In this document: positions 26,329-34,516 of the stretch, piece by piece
How the letters are laid out: each line of letters begins with the position of its first letter
How positions within the stretch are numbered: position 1 is the first letter of the stretch
Notes under the pieces: generated by a model
Database searches by the model: none
Told to the model about the DNA's origin: nothing
What the model saw: the letters and a program-made list of their open reading frames with translations, nothing else
Program-made: the position numbers and the translations under genes
From: Dissulfurirhabdus thermomarina
Lineage (GTDB): Bacteria > Desulfobacterota > Dissulfuribacteria > Dissulfuribacterales > Dissulfurirhabdaceae
Direction of reading: 5' to 3'
Assembly (NCBI RefSeq): GCF_012979235.1
Contig: NZ_JAATWC010000001.1
Coordinates: 625,001 to 689,000, forward strand
DNA length: 64,000 nt

Positions 26329-26985
26329 TCACGCCGGCGGGCGGGACCTCCCGAGCCGCGCCAGGGCGCGGTCGTGGGGCCGGGCCAGGAGGAGTTGGGC
26401 GGCCACCGCCCCGATCAGCGCGCAGAACATGTCCCACTGGGTGTCCCACACGTCGCCCTGGGTGCCGAGGAAGGCCTGGGCGGAGGCCCCGCCGGCCAGG
26501 GCCGTCCACCACTCGATCAGCTCGTAGAAGGCGCTGACGGCCAGGCAGACGCAGACCACCAGGAAGAAGAGCCACTTCCCGGGCCGAAGGGGCGAGCGGC
26601 GCAGGAGGACCTCCCGGGCCAGGATGGCGGGCACGAAGCCCTGGGCCAGGTGCCCGATGCGGTCGTAGGGGTTCCGCGTCAGGTGGAGGAGGTCCTGGAG
26701 CCAGAAGCCCAGGGGGACCTTGGCGTAGGTGTAGTGGGCCCCGCCGAGGAGGATCAGCGCGTGGAGCACCAGCAGGCGCTGGAGGAGGGGCGTCAGGGGA
26801 AAGGCCCGGTGCGTGGCCAGGGCCAGCGGGAGGCCCACGAGCACCGGGAAGGCCTCGAGGAACCAGGTGAGGCGGTCCGCGGGGTGGATGGCCGAGACCG
26901 CGAGGGCGGCCAGGACCAGGGCGACCAGGACGGCGGGTTCCCCGCCGGCGCGGCGAAGGCCGCCGATGGCGGCGTGGCCTCTCAT
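26329..26985 (-). CDS. DUF2238 (YjdF-like) integral membrane protein
   Basis: About 218 residues with six predicted membrane helices. Recognisable family features are HYTYAKVPLGFW and NPYDRIGHLAQGFVPA in the middle and AFYELIEWWTAL...DTQWDMFCALIGA near the C-terminus. Function is unknown. The frame continues upstream to 27072, but that part is repeat-derived, so the ATG at 26985 is preferred. No clear ribosome-binding site is visible there either, and the repeat may have replaced the native leader. Confidence 0.75.
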   Translation of the reverse strand: MRGHAAIGGLRRAGGEPAVLVALVLAALAVSAIHPADRLTWFLEAFPVLVGLPLALATHRAFPLTPLLQRLLVLHALILLGGAHYTYAKVPLGFWLQDLLHLTRNPYDRIGHLAQGFVPAILAREVLLRRSPLRPGKWLFFLVVCVCLAVSAFYELIEWWTALAGGASAQAFLGTQGDVWDTQWDMFCALIGAVAAQLLLARPHDRALARLGRSRPPA

Positions 26986-27185
26986 CGCATCGTCACCGCG
27001 GCGCACCCGGGCAGGTCCCGCTTTCCGCGGCGGTCGCGTCGTGCATCCGGCGATCTTCGCCCGGCCATCCACTCATCATGCGTCCCCCTGGATCCGCGGC
27101 GGCTTTCAGTGGCCATCGGGCCGAGTCGCCCGGGACTTCGCCGCCGTGCACCCGGCCCGTTCTTGAACGCCCACGGATCCAGGAC
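26955..27185. repeat. Dispersed repeat copy D, between DUF2238 and recC
   Basis: GGCGTGGCCTCTCATCGCAT and TCGTCACCGCGGCG (about 26971-27004) match copy A at about 11699-11731, then GGCGATCTTCGCCCGGCCATCC (about 27050-27071) matches its later part. The stretch 27091-27131 is an inverted copy of 11909-11949. At 27154-27180 lies a 27-base unit starting GGCCCGTTCTTGAACG that recurs at 36362-36388. The rest of 26986-27297 holds no recognisable gene. Confidence 0.7.
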
Positions 27186-27297
27186 CCATCATAGCCCCTC
27201 GGGCCGGGTCCGGCCAGCAGGCCCTTGCGGCCGCCGCCCGGGCGGGACAGAATGGTTTCACCAGTCCGGCCGGCGTTTCCGGCCGGGGAAAGGCCCC

Positions 27298-30200
27298 ATG
27301 TCCCCCGTCCGCCTCTTTTCCGGAAACCGCCCCGAGGTCCTGCTCGACGTCCTGGCGGAGGTGTTCCGGAACGACCCGGATCCCGACCCCCTGCGGCCCG
27401 AGACCGTGGTGGTCCCCTCGCGGGCCGTGGCCCGGTGGGCGGCGGCGGGCCTGGCGCAGCGGCTCGGCGTCTGGGCCAACGCCCGGTACCCCTTCCCGGG
27501 GGCCCTCGTGGCGGACCTGGCCGGGGGGCTGTCCCCGGGCGGCGGGCCGCCGCTCCTCGGCCGCGAGGCCCTTGTCTGGCGCCTCGTGGAGGTCTTGCCC
27601 GAGGCGGCCGGCCGGGAGGGGTTCGGGGAGGTCGCCCGCTACCTCGAGGGCGACGACGACGGCCGCCGGTGCCTCGCCCTGGCGCGGCGGCTGGCGGCCG
27701 CCTTCGAGCGTTACGCCCTCTACCGGCCGGAGCTAGTGCTCGGCTGGAGCCGGGGGCGGGGGCGGGGCTGGCAGGCCCGGCTCTGGCGGCTCGCCCTGGG
27801 GGAGCCGCCGGCGGACCACTGGGCCGCCCGGTACCTGGCCCTGGTGGAGGCCCTCGACGGCGGCGCACCGGGCCCCTGGCCCCGGCGGGTCACCTTCTTC
27901 GGCTTCACCCTCCTGCCGCGTCCGGTGCTCGACCTCGTCCCCCGGCTCGGCCGGGTGAGCGAGGTCCTCCTCTTCGTCCCCAATCCCTCCCGGCAGTTCT
28001 GGACCGACCTGGTCTCCGAGCGGGAGCGGTTGCGCCGGGTGCGCCGCTCCGGCGCCGCCGGGCCGGAGCTCCACTACGAGGAGGGGCACCCGCTTTTGGC
28101 CTCCTGGGGGCGGGCGGCCCGCCCCTTCTTCGACGCCCTGGTCGAGCTGCCGGCGGCGGAGACGGAGTGTTTCGCGGCGCCGGACGGCGCCGGGATGCTC
28201 GCCCGCCTCCAGGGGGACATCCTCGACCTGCGGGAGCGGCGGGGGGCCGACCGGGTCCGGGTGCCGCGGGCCGACCGGTCCATCCAGGTCCACGCCTGCC
28301 ACGGCCCCATGCGCGAGATGGAGGCCCTCTACGAGAACCTCTTGGCCGTCTTCGAGGCGCACCCGGAGATCCAGCCCTGGGACGTCCTGGTCATGGCACC
28401 GGACATCACAGCCTACGCGCCCTACATCGACGCCGTCTTCGGGGCCCGGCGTCGGGGCGGGGAGATCCCCTATGCCGTTTCGGGCGGCGGCGGGCCGGGC
28501 CGGGGCGGCGTCGCCGGGGCCCTCCTCCGCCTGCTCGAGCTGGGGGGTGGGCGGCTCGGGGCCCCCGACGTCCTCGACTTCATGGCGGTGCCGGCGGTGG
28601 CCCGCCGCTTCGGCATCGACGAGGGCGACCTCGCCGCCGCCCGGCGCTGGGTCGAGGCCGCCCGGGTCCGCTGGGGCCGGGACGCGGCCCACCGGGAACG
28701 GGTGATCGGTGCCGCCGCCGGGGACGACTTCACCTGGGCCGCCGGCCTCCGGCGCCTGGCCCTGGGATTTGCCATGGCGGGCGACGGGACCACGCTCTAC
28801 GACGGGATCCTGCCCTACGCGGACGCCGAGGGCGAGGAGGCCCGGGCACTCGGGCGTTGCGCCGCCTGCCTCCACCGCCTCTTCCGCGCGGCCGAGGCCC
28901 TCCCGGCGCCCCGGCCGCCGGCCCGGTGGGCCGACCTCCTCGAGGGCTTCCTGGCGGACCTCTTCGAGCCCGGCGAGGACGAGGCCGCGGAGGTCCTCCG
29001 GCTGCGCCGCCGCCTCCTGGAGCTCCGGGAGGCCGAAACGGTCTGGGGGGCCCGGCGCCCCGTCTCCGCGGCGGTGGTGCGCGCCTGGCTCGCGGCCCGG
29101 CTGGGGGAGGGCGGCCACGGGGAGGCGGTCTCGGCCGGGGGCGTCACCTTCGGGTCCATCCCGGCGCTCCGGGGGGTCCCCGCCCGAGTGGTGGCCCTGG
29201 TGGGCATGGACGACGGGGTCTTCCCCCGGGCGGCCCGCCCTCCCGGCTTCGATCTCCTCGCCGCCGATCCCCGGCCGGGGGACCCGGACCCCCGGGCGGA
29301 GGACCGGCTCGCCTTCCTGGAGGCCCTCCTAGCCGCCCGCGACGTCTTCTACGTGAGCTACGTGGGCTGGGAGCCGCGGGAGAAGACCCTCCGGCCGCCC
29401 TCCGCCCTCGTGGGGGAACTCCTCGATGCCCTGGACCGGGCCTTCGCCGGCGAGGACGGCGGCCCGGTCCGGGACCAGGTCCTGGTCCACGAACGGCTCC
29501 ACCCGTTCCACCCGGACTACTTCTCGGGGGAGGGGCCGCTCTTCTCCTTCTCCCGGGAGGCCTGCGAGGCCATGGAGGCCGGCGCCGCCCCGCCGGCGCC
29601 GCCCCCGCCCTTCCTCCCCCGGCCCCTGCCCGACGAAGAAGGGGCCGGGGCGCCGGTGGAGGTCCGGGACCTCGACCGCTTCTTCCGGGGCCCGGCCGAG
29701 TTCTTCCTCCGGGAGCGCCTGGGGCTCGCCCTGGCGACCCCCGAGGAGGCGCCGGCCGACCGGGAGCCGTTCACCCTCTCGGGCCTCGACCGGTTCCGCC
29801 TGGTGGAAGACCTCGTCGCCTGGATCCTCCGGGGGGAGGCGCCCCTGGACTACCTGCCCGTGGCCCGGGAGAAGGGGCTCCTTCCCCCCGGCGCCGCCGG
29901 CGAGCAGGCCTTCCGGCGGGCCATGGGGGCGGCCTGGCACCTGGCCGGGCGGGTCCGGGAGGCCGCCGGCGGCGCCGGGCCCGAGACCCTCGAGGTGGAC
30001 CTCGAGACCCCGGCGGGCCGCATCCGGGGCGCCGTGGACGGCGTCTGGCCCTCCGGCCCCCTCCGCTACCGGGGCGGGCGGGTGCGGGCCCGGGACAAGG
30101 TGGGGCTCTGGATCGCGCATCTCCTGGTCCAGGCCCGGCGGCCCGGGGCGCGGGTGCGGAGCCGCTTCCTGGGCCGGGAAGGGGGCGACTTCGGGCTCGG

Positions 30201-30504
30201 CCCCGTGGCGGACCCCCTCGTCCCGCTGGCCGGCCTCGTCTCGCTCTTCCGGGAGGGGTGGCGCCGGCCGGTCCCCTTCTTCCCCGAAAGCTCCCTGGCC
30301 TTCGCGGAGGCGGCGGCCCGCTCCGGCGACCGGGAACGGGCCCTGGCGCAGGCCCGCCGGTGCTGGGAGGGGAGCCCCCGGCGGCCGGGCGAGGGGGCAG
30401 ATCCGTGGAATCGGCTCTGCCATCGAGGCTTTCCGGACGACGAGGACTTCGCCGCCGTAGCCGCGGCGGTCTTCGGGCCCATGATGGAGGCGGTGGAACG
30501 ATGA
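27298..30504 (+). CDS. recC: Exodeoxyribonuclease V gamma subunit (RecC)
   Basis: A 1068-residue subunit of the RecBCD end-processing nuclease/helicase that recognises Chi. The start LFSGNRPEVLLDVLAEVF and the nearby VVPSRAVARWAAAGLAQRLG block are typical of RecC. Further family marks are VTFFGFTLLPRPVLDLV, HACHGPMREMEALYENL near residue 340 and the degenerate helicase/nuclease-like C-terminal half (LVGMDDGVFPR near residue 639). ATG 27298 follows GGGGAAAGG. The stop is followed directly by about 500 bases of repeats before recB. Confidence 0.92.
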   Translation: MSPVRLFSGNRPEVLLDVLAEVFRNDPDPDPLRPETVVVPSRAVARWAAAGLAQRLGVWANARYPFPGALVADLAGGLSPGGGPPLLGREALVWRLVEVLPEAAGREGFGEVARYLEGDDDGRRCLALARRLAAAFERYALYRPELVLGWSRGRGRGWQARLWRLALGEPPADHWAARYLALVEALDGGAPGPWPRRVTFFGFTLLPRPVLDLVPRLGRVSEVLLFVPNPSRQFWTDLVSERERLRRVRRSGAAGPELHYEEGHPLLASWGRAARPFFDALVELPAAETECFAAPDGAGMLARLQGDILDLRERRGADRVRVPRADRSIQVHACHGPMREMEALYENLLAVFEAHPEIQPWDVLVMAPDITAYAPYIDAVFGARRRGGEIPYAVSGGGGPGRGGVAGALLRLLELGGGRLGAPDVLDFMAVPAVARRFGIDEGDLAAARRWVEAARVRWGRDAAHRERVIGAAAGDDFTWAAGLRRLALGFAMAGDGTTLYDGILPYADAEGEEARALGRCAACLHRLFRAAEALPAPRPPARWADLLEGFLADLFEPGEDEAAEVLRLRRRLLELREAETVWGARRPVSAAVVRAWLAARLGEGGHGEAVSAGGVTFGSIPALRGVPARVVALVGMDDGVFPRAARPPGFDLLAADPRPGDPDPRAEDRLAFLEALLAARDVFYVSYVGWEPREKTLRPPSALVGELLDALDRAFAGEDGGPVRDQVLVHERLHPFHPDYFSGEGPLFSFSREACEAMEAGAAPPAPPPPFLPRPLPDEEGAGAPVEVRDLDRFFRGPAEFFLRERLGLALATPEEAPADREPFTLSGLDRFRLVEDLVAWILRGEAPLDYLPVAREKGLLPPGAAGEQAFRRAMGAAWHLAGRVREAAGGAGPETLEVDLETPAGRIRGAVDGVWPSGPLRYRGGRVRARDKVGLWIAHLLVQARRPGARVRSRFLGREGGDFGLGPVADPLVPLAGLVSLFREGWRRPVPFFPESSLAFAEAAARSGDRERALAQARRCWEGSPRRPGEGADPWNRLCHRGFPDDEDFAAVAAAVFGPMMEAVER

Positions 30505-31000
30505 TGGCGTCGATGGCGTCGCGGGGATCGCCAAGCGGAACGCTTGGCGGCGGTGCTTCCCATCGCACCGTCACTGCGGCGTGCCTCAAGTACGCCTCGT
30601 TCCTCGCGATGGTCGCGCCTTGTCCTTGGCGATTCTCGCTTAGCCATCCTCAGTGGTGCCTGTCCTTGGCGATTTTCGCCTATCCATCCGTGCAGGTGCC
30701 GGGGGACGGCACAAGAGGCCGATCATGGGCCGCGGCGGCTCTTGCCTGGCCATCCACGCAGAGGACCTTTCGGGCCATCGCCGCCCCCCGCCCCGCCGAG
30801 ACGCCGAATCCTCTCCCTTGGTCATCCGGATTCGGGTCTTGGGGAGCCAAGTCCACGCAACAGCCCGATCTTTGCTTGGCCACCCACTCAGAGGCCTTTT
30901 TACGAGGCCACCAAAGATGCGCGGGCCGGGGCGGCGCCCCGGGCGCCGCGCGCCTCCCCGCGGCCTCTCCCGGTGGCGTCCCCTTTTCTGCAGACTTCGC
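30502..31000. repeat. Dispersed repeat copy B, splitting recC and recB
   Basis: Starting at the recC stop, this stretch carries GATGGCGTCGCGGGGATCGC, CCCATCGCACCGTCACTGCG, AAGTACGCCTCGTTCCTCGCG and CCTTGTCCTTGGCGATTCTC, shared with copies A and C. CTTGGCGATT plus CATCC is duplicated within it. CCATCCGTGCAGGTGCCGGG and GAGGCCGATCATGGGC (about 30685-30729) recur in order in copy C. TCAGAGGCCTTTTTACGAGG (about 30889-30908) recurs in copy A. No gene is visible here, and an open frame running in from 30653 into recB is judged non-coding. Confidence 0.75.
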
Positions 31001-31012
31001 GCAGGATCGCCC

Positions 31013-34000
31013 ATGAGGAGACCCGAGTTCGATCCCTTTGCGCCCCTCGAGCCCGGCCTCCACCTGGTGGAGGCCTCGGCCGGCACCGGCAAGACCTACA
31101 CCCTGGTGGCCCTGTTCCTGCGCCTCCTCCTGGAGACGGGCCTCCCGGTGGGGGAGATCCTCCTGGTCACCTTCACCGAGGCCGCCACGGCGGAGCTCCG
31201 CGGCCGGCTCCGCGCCCGTCTGGCCGAGGCCCGGCGGGCCTTCGAGACGGGCGAGGCCGGCGAGGATCGCATCCTGGCCGGCCTCCTCGAGCGGTCGCCG
31301 GACCGGGCGGCCGCCCTGGACCGGCTCCGGGCGGCCTGGGCCGACCTCGACATGGCGGCGGTGACCACCATCCACGGCTTCTGCCACTGGGCCCTCCAGG
31401 AATTCGCCTTCGAGTGCGGCATGGACTTCGAGGCGGAGGTGACATCGGAGGAGGCGCCGCTGCTCGACGAGGTGGTGGAGGACTTCTGGCGCCGCCACGT
31501 GCAGCCGGAGCCGGCCATCCTGCACCAGTACCTGGCGGGGCGGGGCGGGGGGCTGGACCCGGCGCCGCTGCGGCGGCTGGCGCTTCGGGCCGCGGGGGGC
31601 GCGCCGGTCCGGGTGGCGGTCCCGCCGGATCCCCCCGAGGCCGAGATGGCCGCGGCGGAGGCCCGGCTCCGGGCGGCCTTCGAGGCCGCCGCGGCCGAGT
31701 GGCGGCGCGACGGGGAGGGGGCCTGCCGGCTCCTCCAGGCCGCGGAGGGGCTCAACCGGAACCGGTATCGGCCCGCGTCCGTCCCCGGTTGGGCGGCGCA
31801 GGTGGGGGCCTACTTCGCGGCCGGGGCGCCCCTGGTCCGGGCGGACACGCTGGAGCGGTTCCGGGCCTCCACCTTGGCGGGGGCCGTCAAGAAGGGCGGC
31901 CGCCCCCCCGCCCATCCCTTCTTCGACCGGTGCGAGGAGCTCTGCCGGGCACGGGAGGCCGCCGGGGCCTGCTGCGAGCTCCGGTTCCGGGGCCTCCTCG
32001 GGCGGCTGGTGGAGTGGGTCCGGGCCGAGGCGCCCCGCCGGCGGGCGGCCCGGAGCCTGCTCTCCTTCGACGACCTCCTCTCCCGGGTGGAGGGGGCCCT
32101 CCGGGGCCCGGGCGGCGGCCTCCTCGGGCGGCGCCTGCGGGAACGGTTCCGCGCGGTGCTCGTGGACGAGTTCCAGGACACCGATCCCCTCCAGTACGCC
32201 ATCTTCCGCAAGGCCTTCGGCGGCGGCGGGACCCGGCTCGTCCTGGTGGGGGACCCCAAGCAGGCCATCTACCGCTTCCGGGGGGCGGACATCTTCGCCT
32301 ACCGGCAGGCGGCGGCGGACGCCGGCGACCGGACGGCCACCCTCCGGACCAACTGGCGGGCCGCCGGGGGGCTCGTCCAGGCGGTGAACGCCCTCTTCGC
32401 CCGGCGCGAGGCGCCCTTCCTGTTCGACTGGATCAACTTTCGCCCCGCCCGCCCCCGTCCCTCGCCTCCGCCGGGGCTGGAGGCCGCGGGGGACGGCGGG
32501 GCCGCCCTCCACCTCTGGATCGCCGGGGCGGACTGCGACGGCGCGGCCCTCCTCGAGGCGATGGCGGCGGCGGTGGTGCGGCTGCTCGAGGCGGGCCGCG
32601 CCGGGCGCGCCCGGATCGGGGAGCGCCCCGTGGGGCCGGGTGACGTGGCTGTCCTGGTGGCCACCAACGCCCAGGCGGCGCGGATGCACGCGTTTCTTCG
32701 CCGGCGCGGGGTCCCGGCGGTCCTCGCCAGCCGCGAGAGCGTCTTCGCCTCGCGGGAGGCCGAGGAACTCTACCGGGTGCTGGCCGCCGCCGCGGCCCCG
32801 GCGCGGCCGGACCGGCTCAAGGGGGCCCTGGCCACGGATCTCTTGGGGCTCACGGGGGCGGAACTGGCGGATCTGCCGGAGGAGGGGCTGGCCGAGTGGA
32901 TGGACAGGCTGGCCCGCTGCCACGACGTCTGGCGCGGCCGGGGGGTCATGGCCGGCGCCCGGGCCCTGGCGGCGGAGGCGGGGGTCGTGCCGCGGCTGCT
33001 CCGCCTCGAGGACGGGCCCCGGCGGGTGACCAACCTCTTCCACTGCCTGGAGCTGCTCCACCGGGCCGAGTCGGAGGAGGATCTCGGCCCGGAGGGGCTC
33101 CTCCAGTGGCTCGGGGCCCGGATCCTGGACCCGCCCGGCGGCGAGGAGGCCGTCCTGCGCCCCGAGACGGAGGACCGGGCCCTCCGGATCCTCACCATCC
33201 ACAGGGCCAAGGGGCTCGAGTTCCCGGTGGTCTTCTTGCCCTACCTGCCGCCGGGACCCCGGCGGGAGGAGGCGCGGTTCCCCCTCTGCCACGGGCCCGG
33301 GGGGGAGCGGGTCCTGGAGCTGAGGCCGGAGCACGAGGAGGCGGCGCAGGCGGCGTGGGAGCGGGAGGAGCTGGCCGAGGAGCTGCGCCGTTTCTACGTG
33401 GCGGTCACGCGTGCCGGGGCCCGGTGCCACGTGGCCTGGCGCCCGGGGTCGCGGTCCGCCCTGGACTACCTCCTGGATGTCCCGGGCGGGGAGGGCGGTG
33501 AGGCGGCCGCCCGAGGGGCCCTCGAGGAGCTCGCCCGCGCCTCGGGGGGGGCCGTGGCCTGGGGGCCGCTTCCGGCCCCCGGCGGTGAATGCTTCCGGCC
33601 GCCCGTCTGCGTCCCCGCCGAGCCGTCCTGCCGGAGCTTTTCGCGGCGCTTTCCCCCGCGGCGGGTCCTGAGCTTCACGTCGCTCGTGGCCGCCCGGCCC
33701 GCACCGGAAGGCCCGGCCTGGGACGAGCCCGGGGACGGCGCCCCCGAGGCGTCGTCCCCGGCCCCCGGGGACCACGTCCGCGGTTTCCCCCGGGGGACCC
33801 GGGCCGGGATCTGCCTGCACGCCGTGATGGAGCGCGCGGACTACGCCGCGGGCGGGGCCGGGGCGGCGGGGGCGGTCCGGCGCACCCTCGAGGAGTGGGG
33901 TTTCGACCCGGGCTGGACGCCGGCGGTCTGCCGGATGTTGGACGACGTGCTGGCCGCGCCCCTCGACCCCGCGGTCCCCGGCCTCCGGCTCCGGGGGCTG

Positions 34001-34516
34001 GCCCCGGCGGACCGGGTGCACGAGATGGAGTTCCTCCTGCCGGCGGGCCTGCTCTCCCCCGGGGGGCTCGCCCGGGCGCTTTCGGGCCCCGGCGGCCCGG
34101 GGGTGCCGGCGGATCTCGCCGGCACGGTGGCGGGGCTCGGTTTCGCCCGGGCCGGGGGCTGGCTCCGGGGGACCGCGGACCTGGTCTTCCGCTGGGGCGG
34201 GCGGTATCACCTCCTCGACTGGAAGTCCAACGACCTCGGCCCCACCGGGGCCCACTACGCCCCGGCGGCGCTGGCCGCCGCCATGGAGGAGGGCGGCTAC
34301 CACCTCCAGTACCTCCTCTACACCGCGGCCCTCCACCGGCACCTGGCCGCCCGGTTGCCCGGCTACGACTACGAGCGTGCATTCGGCGGAGTCTTCTACG
34401 TCTTCCTGCGGGGCGTGGAGCGGGACGGCGAGGCGGGGATCTTCCGGGCCCGGCCGGACCGGGGCCTCGTGGAGCGGCTGGCCGGCTACATCGAGCGGGG
34501 AGGGGAGGCGGGATGA
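31013..34516 (+). CDS. recB: Exodeoxyribonuclease V beta subunit (RecB)
   Basis: A 1167-residue 3'-5' helicase plus nuclease. Walker A is ASAGTGKTYTL (near residue 23), motif Ia follows in LLVTFTEAATAELRGRLR, and motif II is VDEFQDTDPLQY (near residue 384). GDPKQAIYRFRGADIFAY is motif III and TIHRAKGLEFPVVFLPYLP is near motif V. The C-terminal RecB-type nuclease domain contains CLHAVME and YHLLDWKSNDL (near residue 1067), with the catalytic D-x-K. The first plausible ATG after the repeat is 31013, with a weak upstream AGGA. The stop overlaps recD (ATGA). Confidence 0.94.
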   Translation: MRRPEFDPFAPLEPGLHLVEASAGTGKTYTLVALFLRLLLETGLPVGEILLVTFTEAATAELRGRLRARLAEARRAFETGEAGEDRILAGLLERSPDRAAALDRLRAAWADLDMAAVTTIHGFCHWALQEFAFECGMDFEAEVTSEEAPLLDEVVEDFWRRHVQPEPAILHQYLAGRGGGLDPAPLRRLALRAAGGAPVRVAVPPDPPEAEMAAAEARLRAAFEAAAAEWRRDGEGACRLLQAAEGLNRNRYRPASVPGWAAQVGAYFAAGAPLVRADTLERFRASTLAGAVKKGGRPPAHPFFDRCEELCRAREAAGACCELRFRGLLGRLVEWVRAEAPRRRAARSLLSFDDLLSRVEGALRGPGGGLLGRRLRERFRAVLVDEFQDTDPLQYAIFRKAFGGGGTRLVLVGDPKQAIYRFRGADIFAYRQAAADAGDRTATLRTNWRAAGGLVQAVNALFARREAPFLFDWINFRPARPRPSPPPGLEAAGDGGAALHLWIAGADCDGAALLEAMAAAVVRLLEAGRAGRARIGERPVGPGDVAVLVATNAQAARMHAFLRRRGVPAVLASRESVFASREAEELYRVLAAAAAPARPDRLKGALATDLLGLTGAELADLPEEGLAEWMDRLARCHDVWRGRGVMAGARALAAEAGVVPRLLRLEDGPRRVTNLFHCLELLHRAESEEDLGPEGLLQWLGARILDPPGGEEAVLRPETEDRALRILTIHRAKGLEFPVVFLPYLPPGPRREEARFPLCHGPGGERVLELRPEHEEAAQAAWEREELAEELRRFYVAVTRAGARCHVAWRPGSRSALDYLLDVPGGEGGEAAARGALEELARASGGAVAWGPLPAPGGECFRPPVCVPAEPSCRSFSRRFPPRRVLSFTSLVAARPAPEGPAWDEPGDGAPEASSPAPGDHVRGFPRGTRAGICLHAVMERADYAAGGAGAAGAVRRTLEEWGFDPGWTPAVCRMLDDVLAAPLDPAVPGLRLRGLAPADRVHEMEFLLPAGLLSPGGLARALSGPGGPGVPADLAGTVAGLGFARAGGWLRGTADLVFRWGGRYHLLDWKSNDLGPTGAHYAPAALAAAMEEGGYHLQYLLYTAALHRHLAARLPGYDYERAFGGVFYVFLRGVERDGEAGIFRARPDRGLVERLAGYIERGGEAG

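Noticed and set aside
25528-27297. Open frame upstream of recC that continues from 25528
   Set aside because: It runs antisense through the sulfite reductase and DUF2238 genes and through repeat DNA. RecC homology begins at ATG 27298.
30653-31012. In-frame extension upstream of recB
   Set aside because: The 120 codons consist of dispersed-repeat sequence and precede the conserved RecB N-terminus (DPFAPLEPGLHLVEASAGTG), so they are not thought to be translated.
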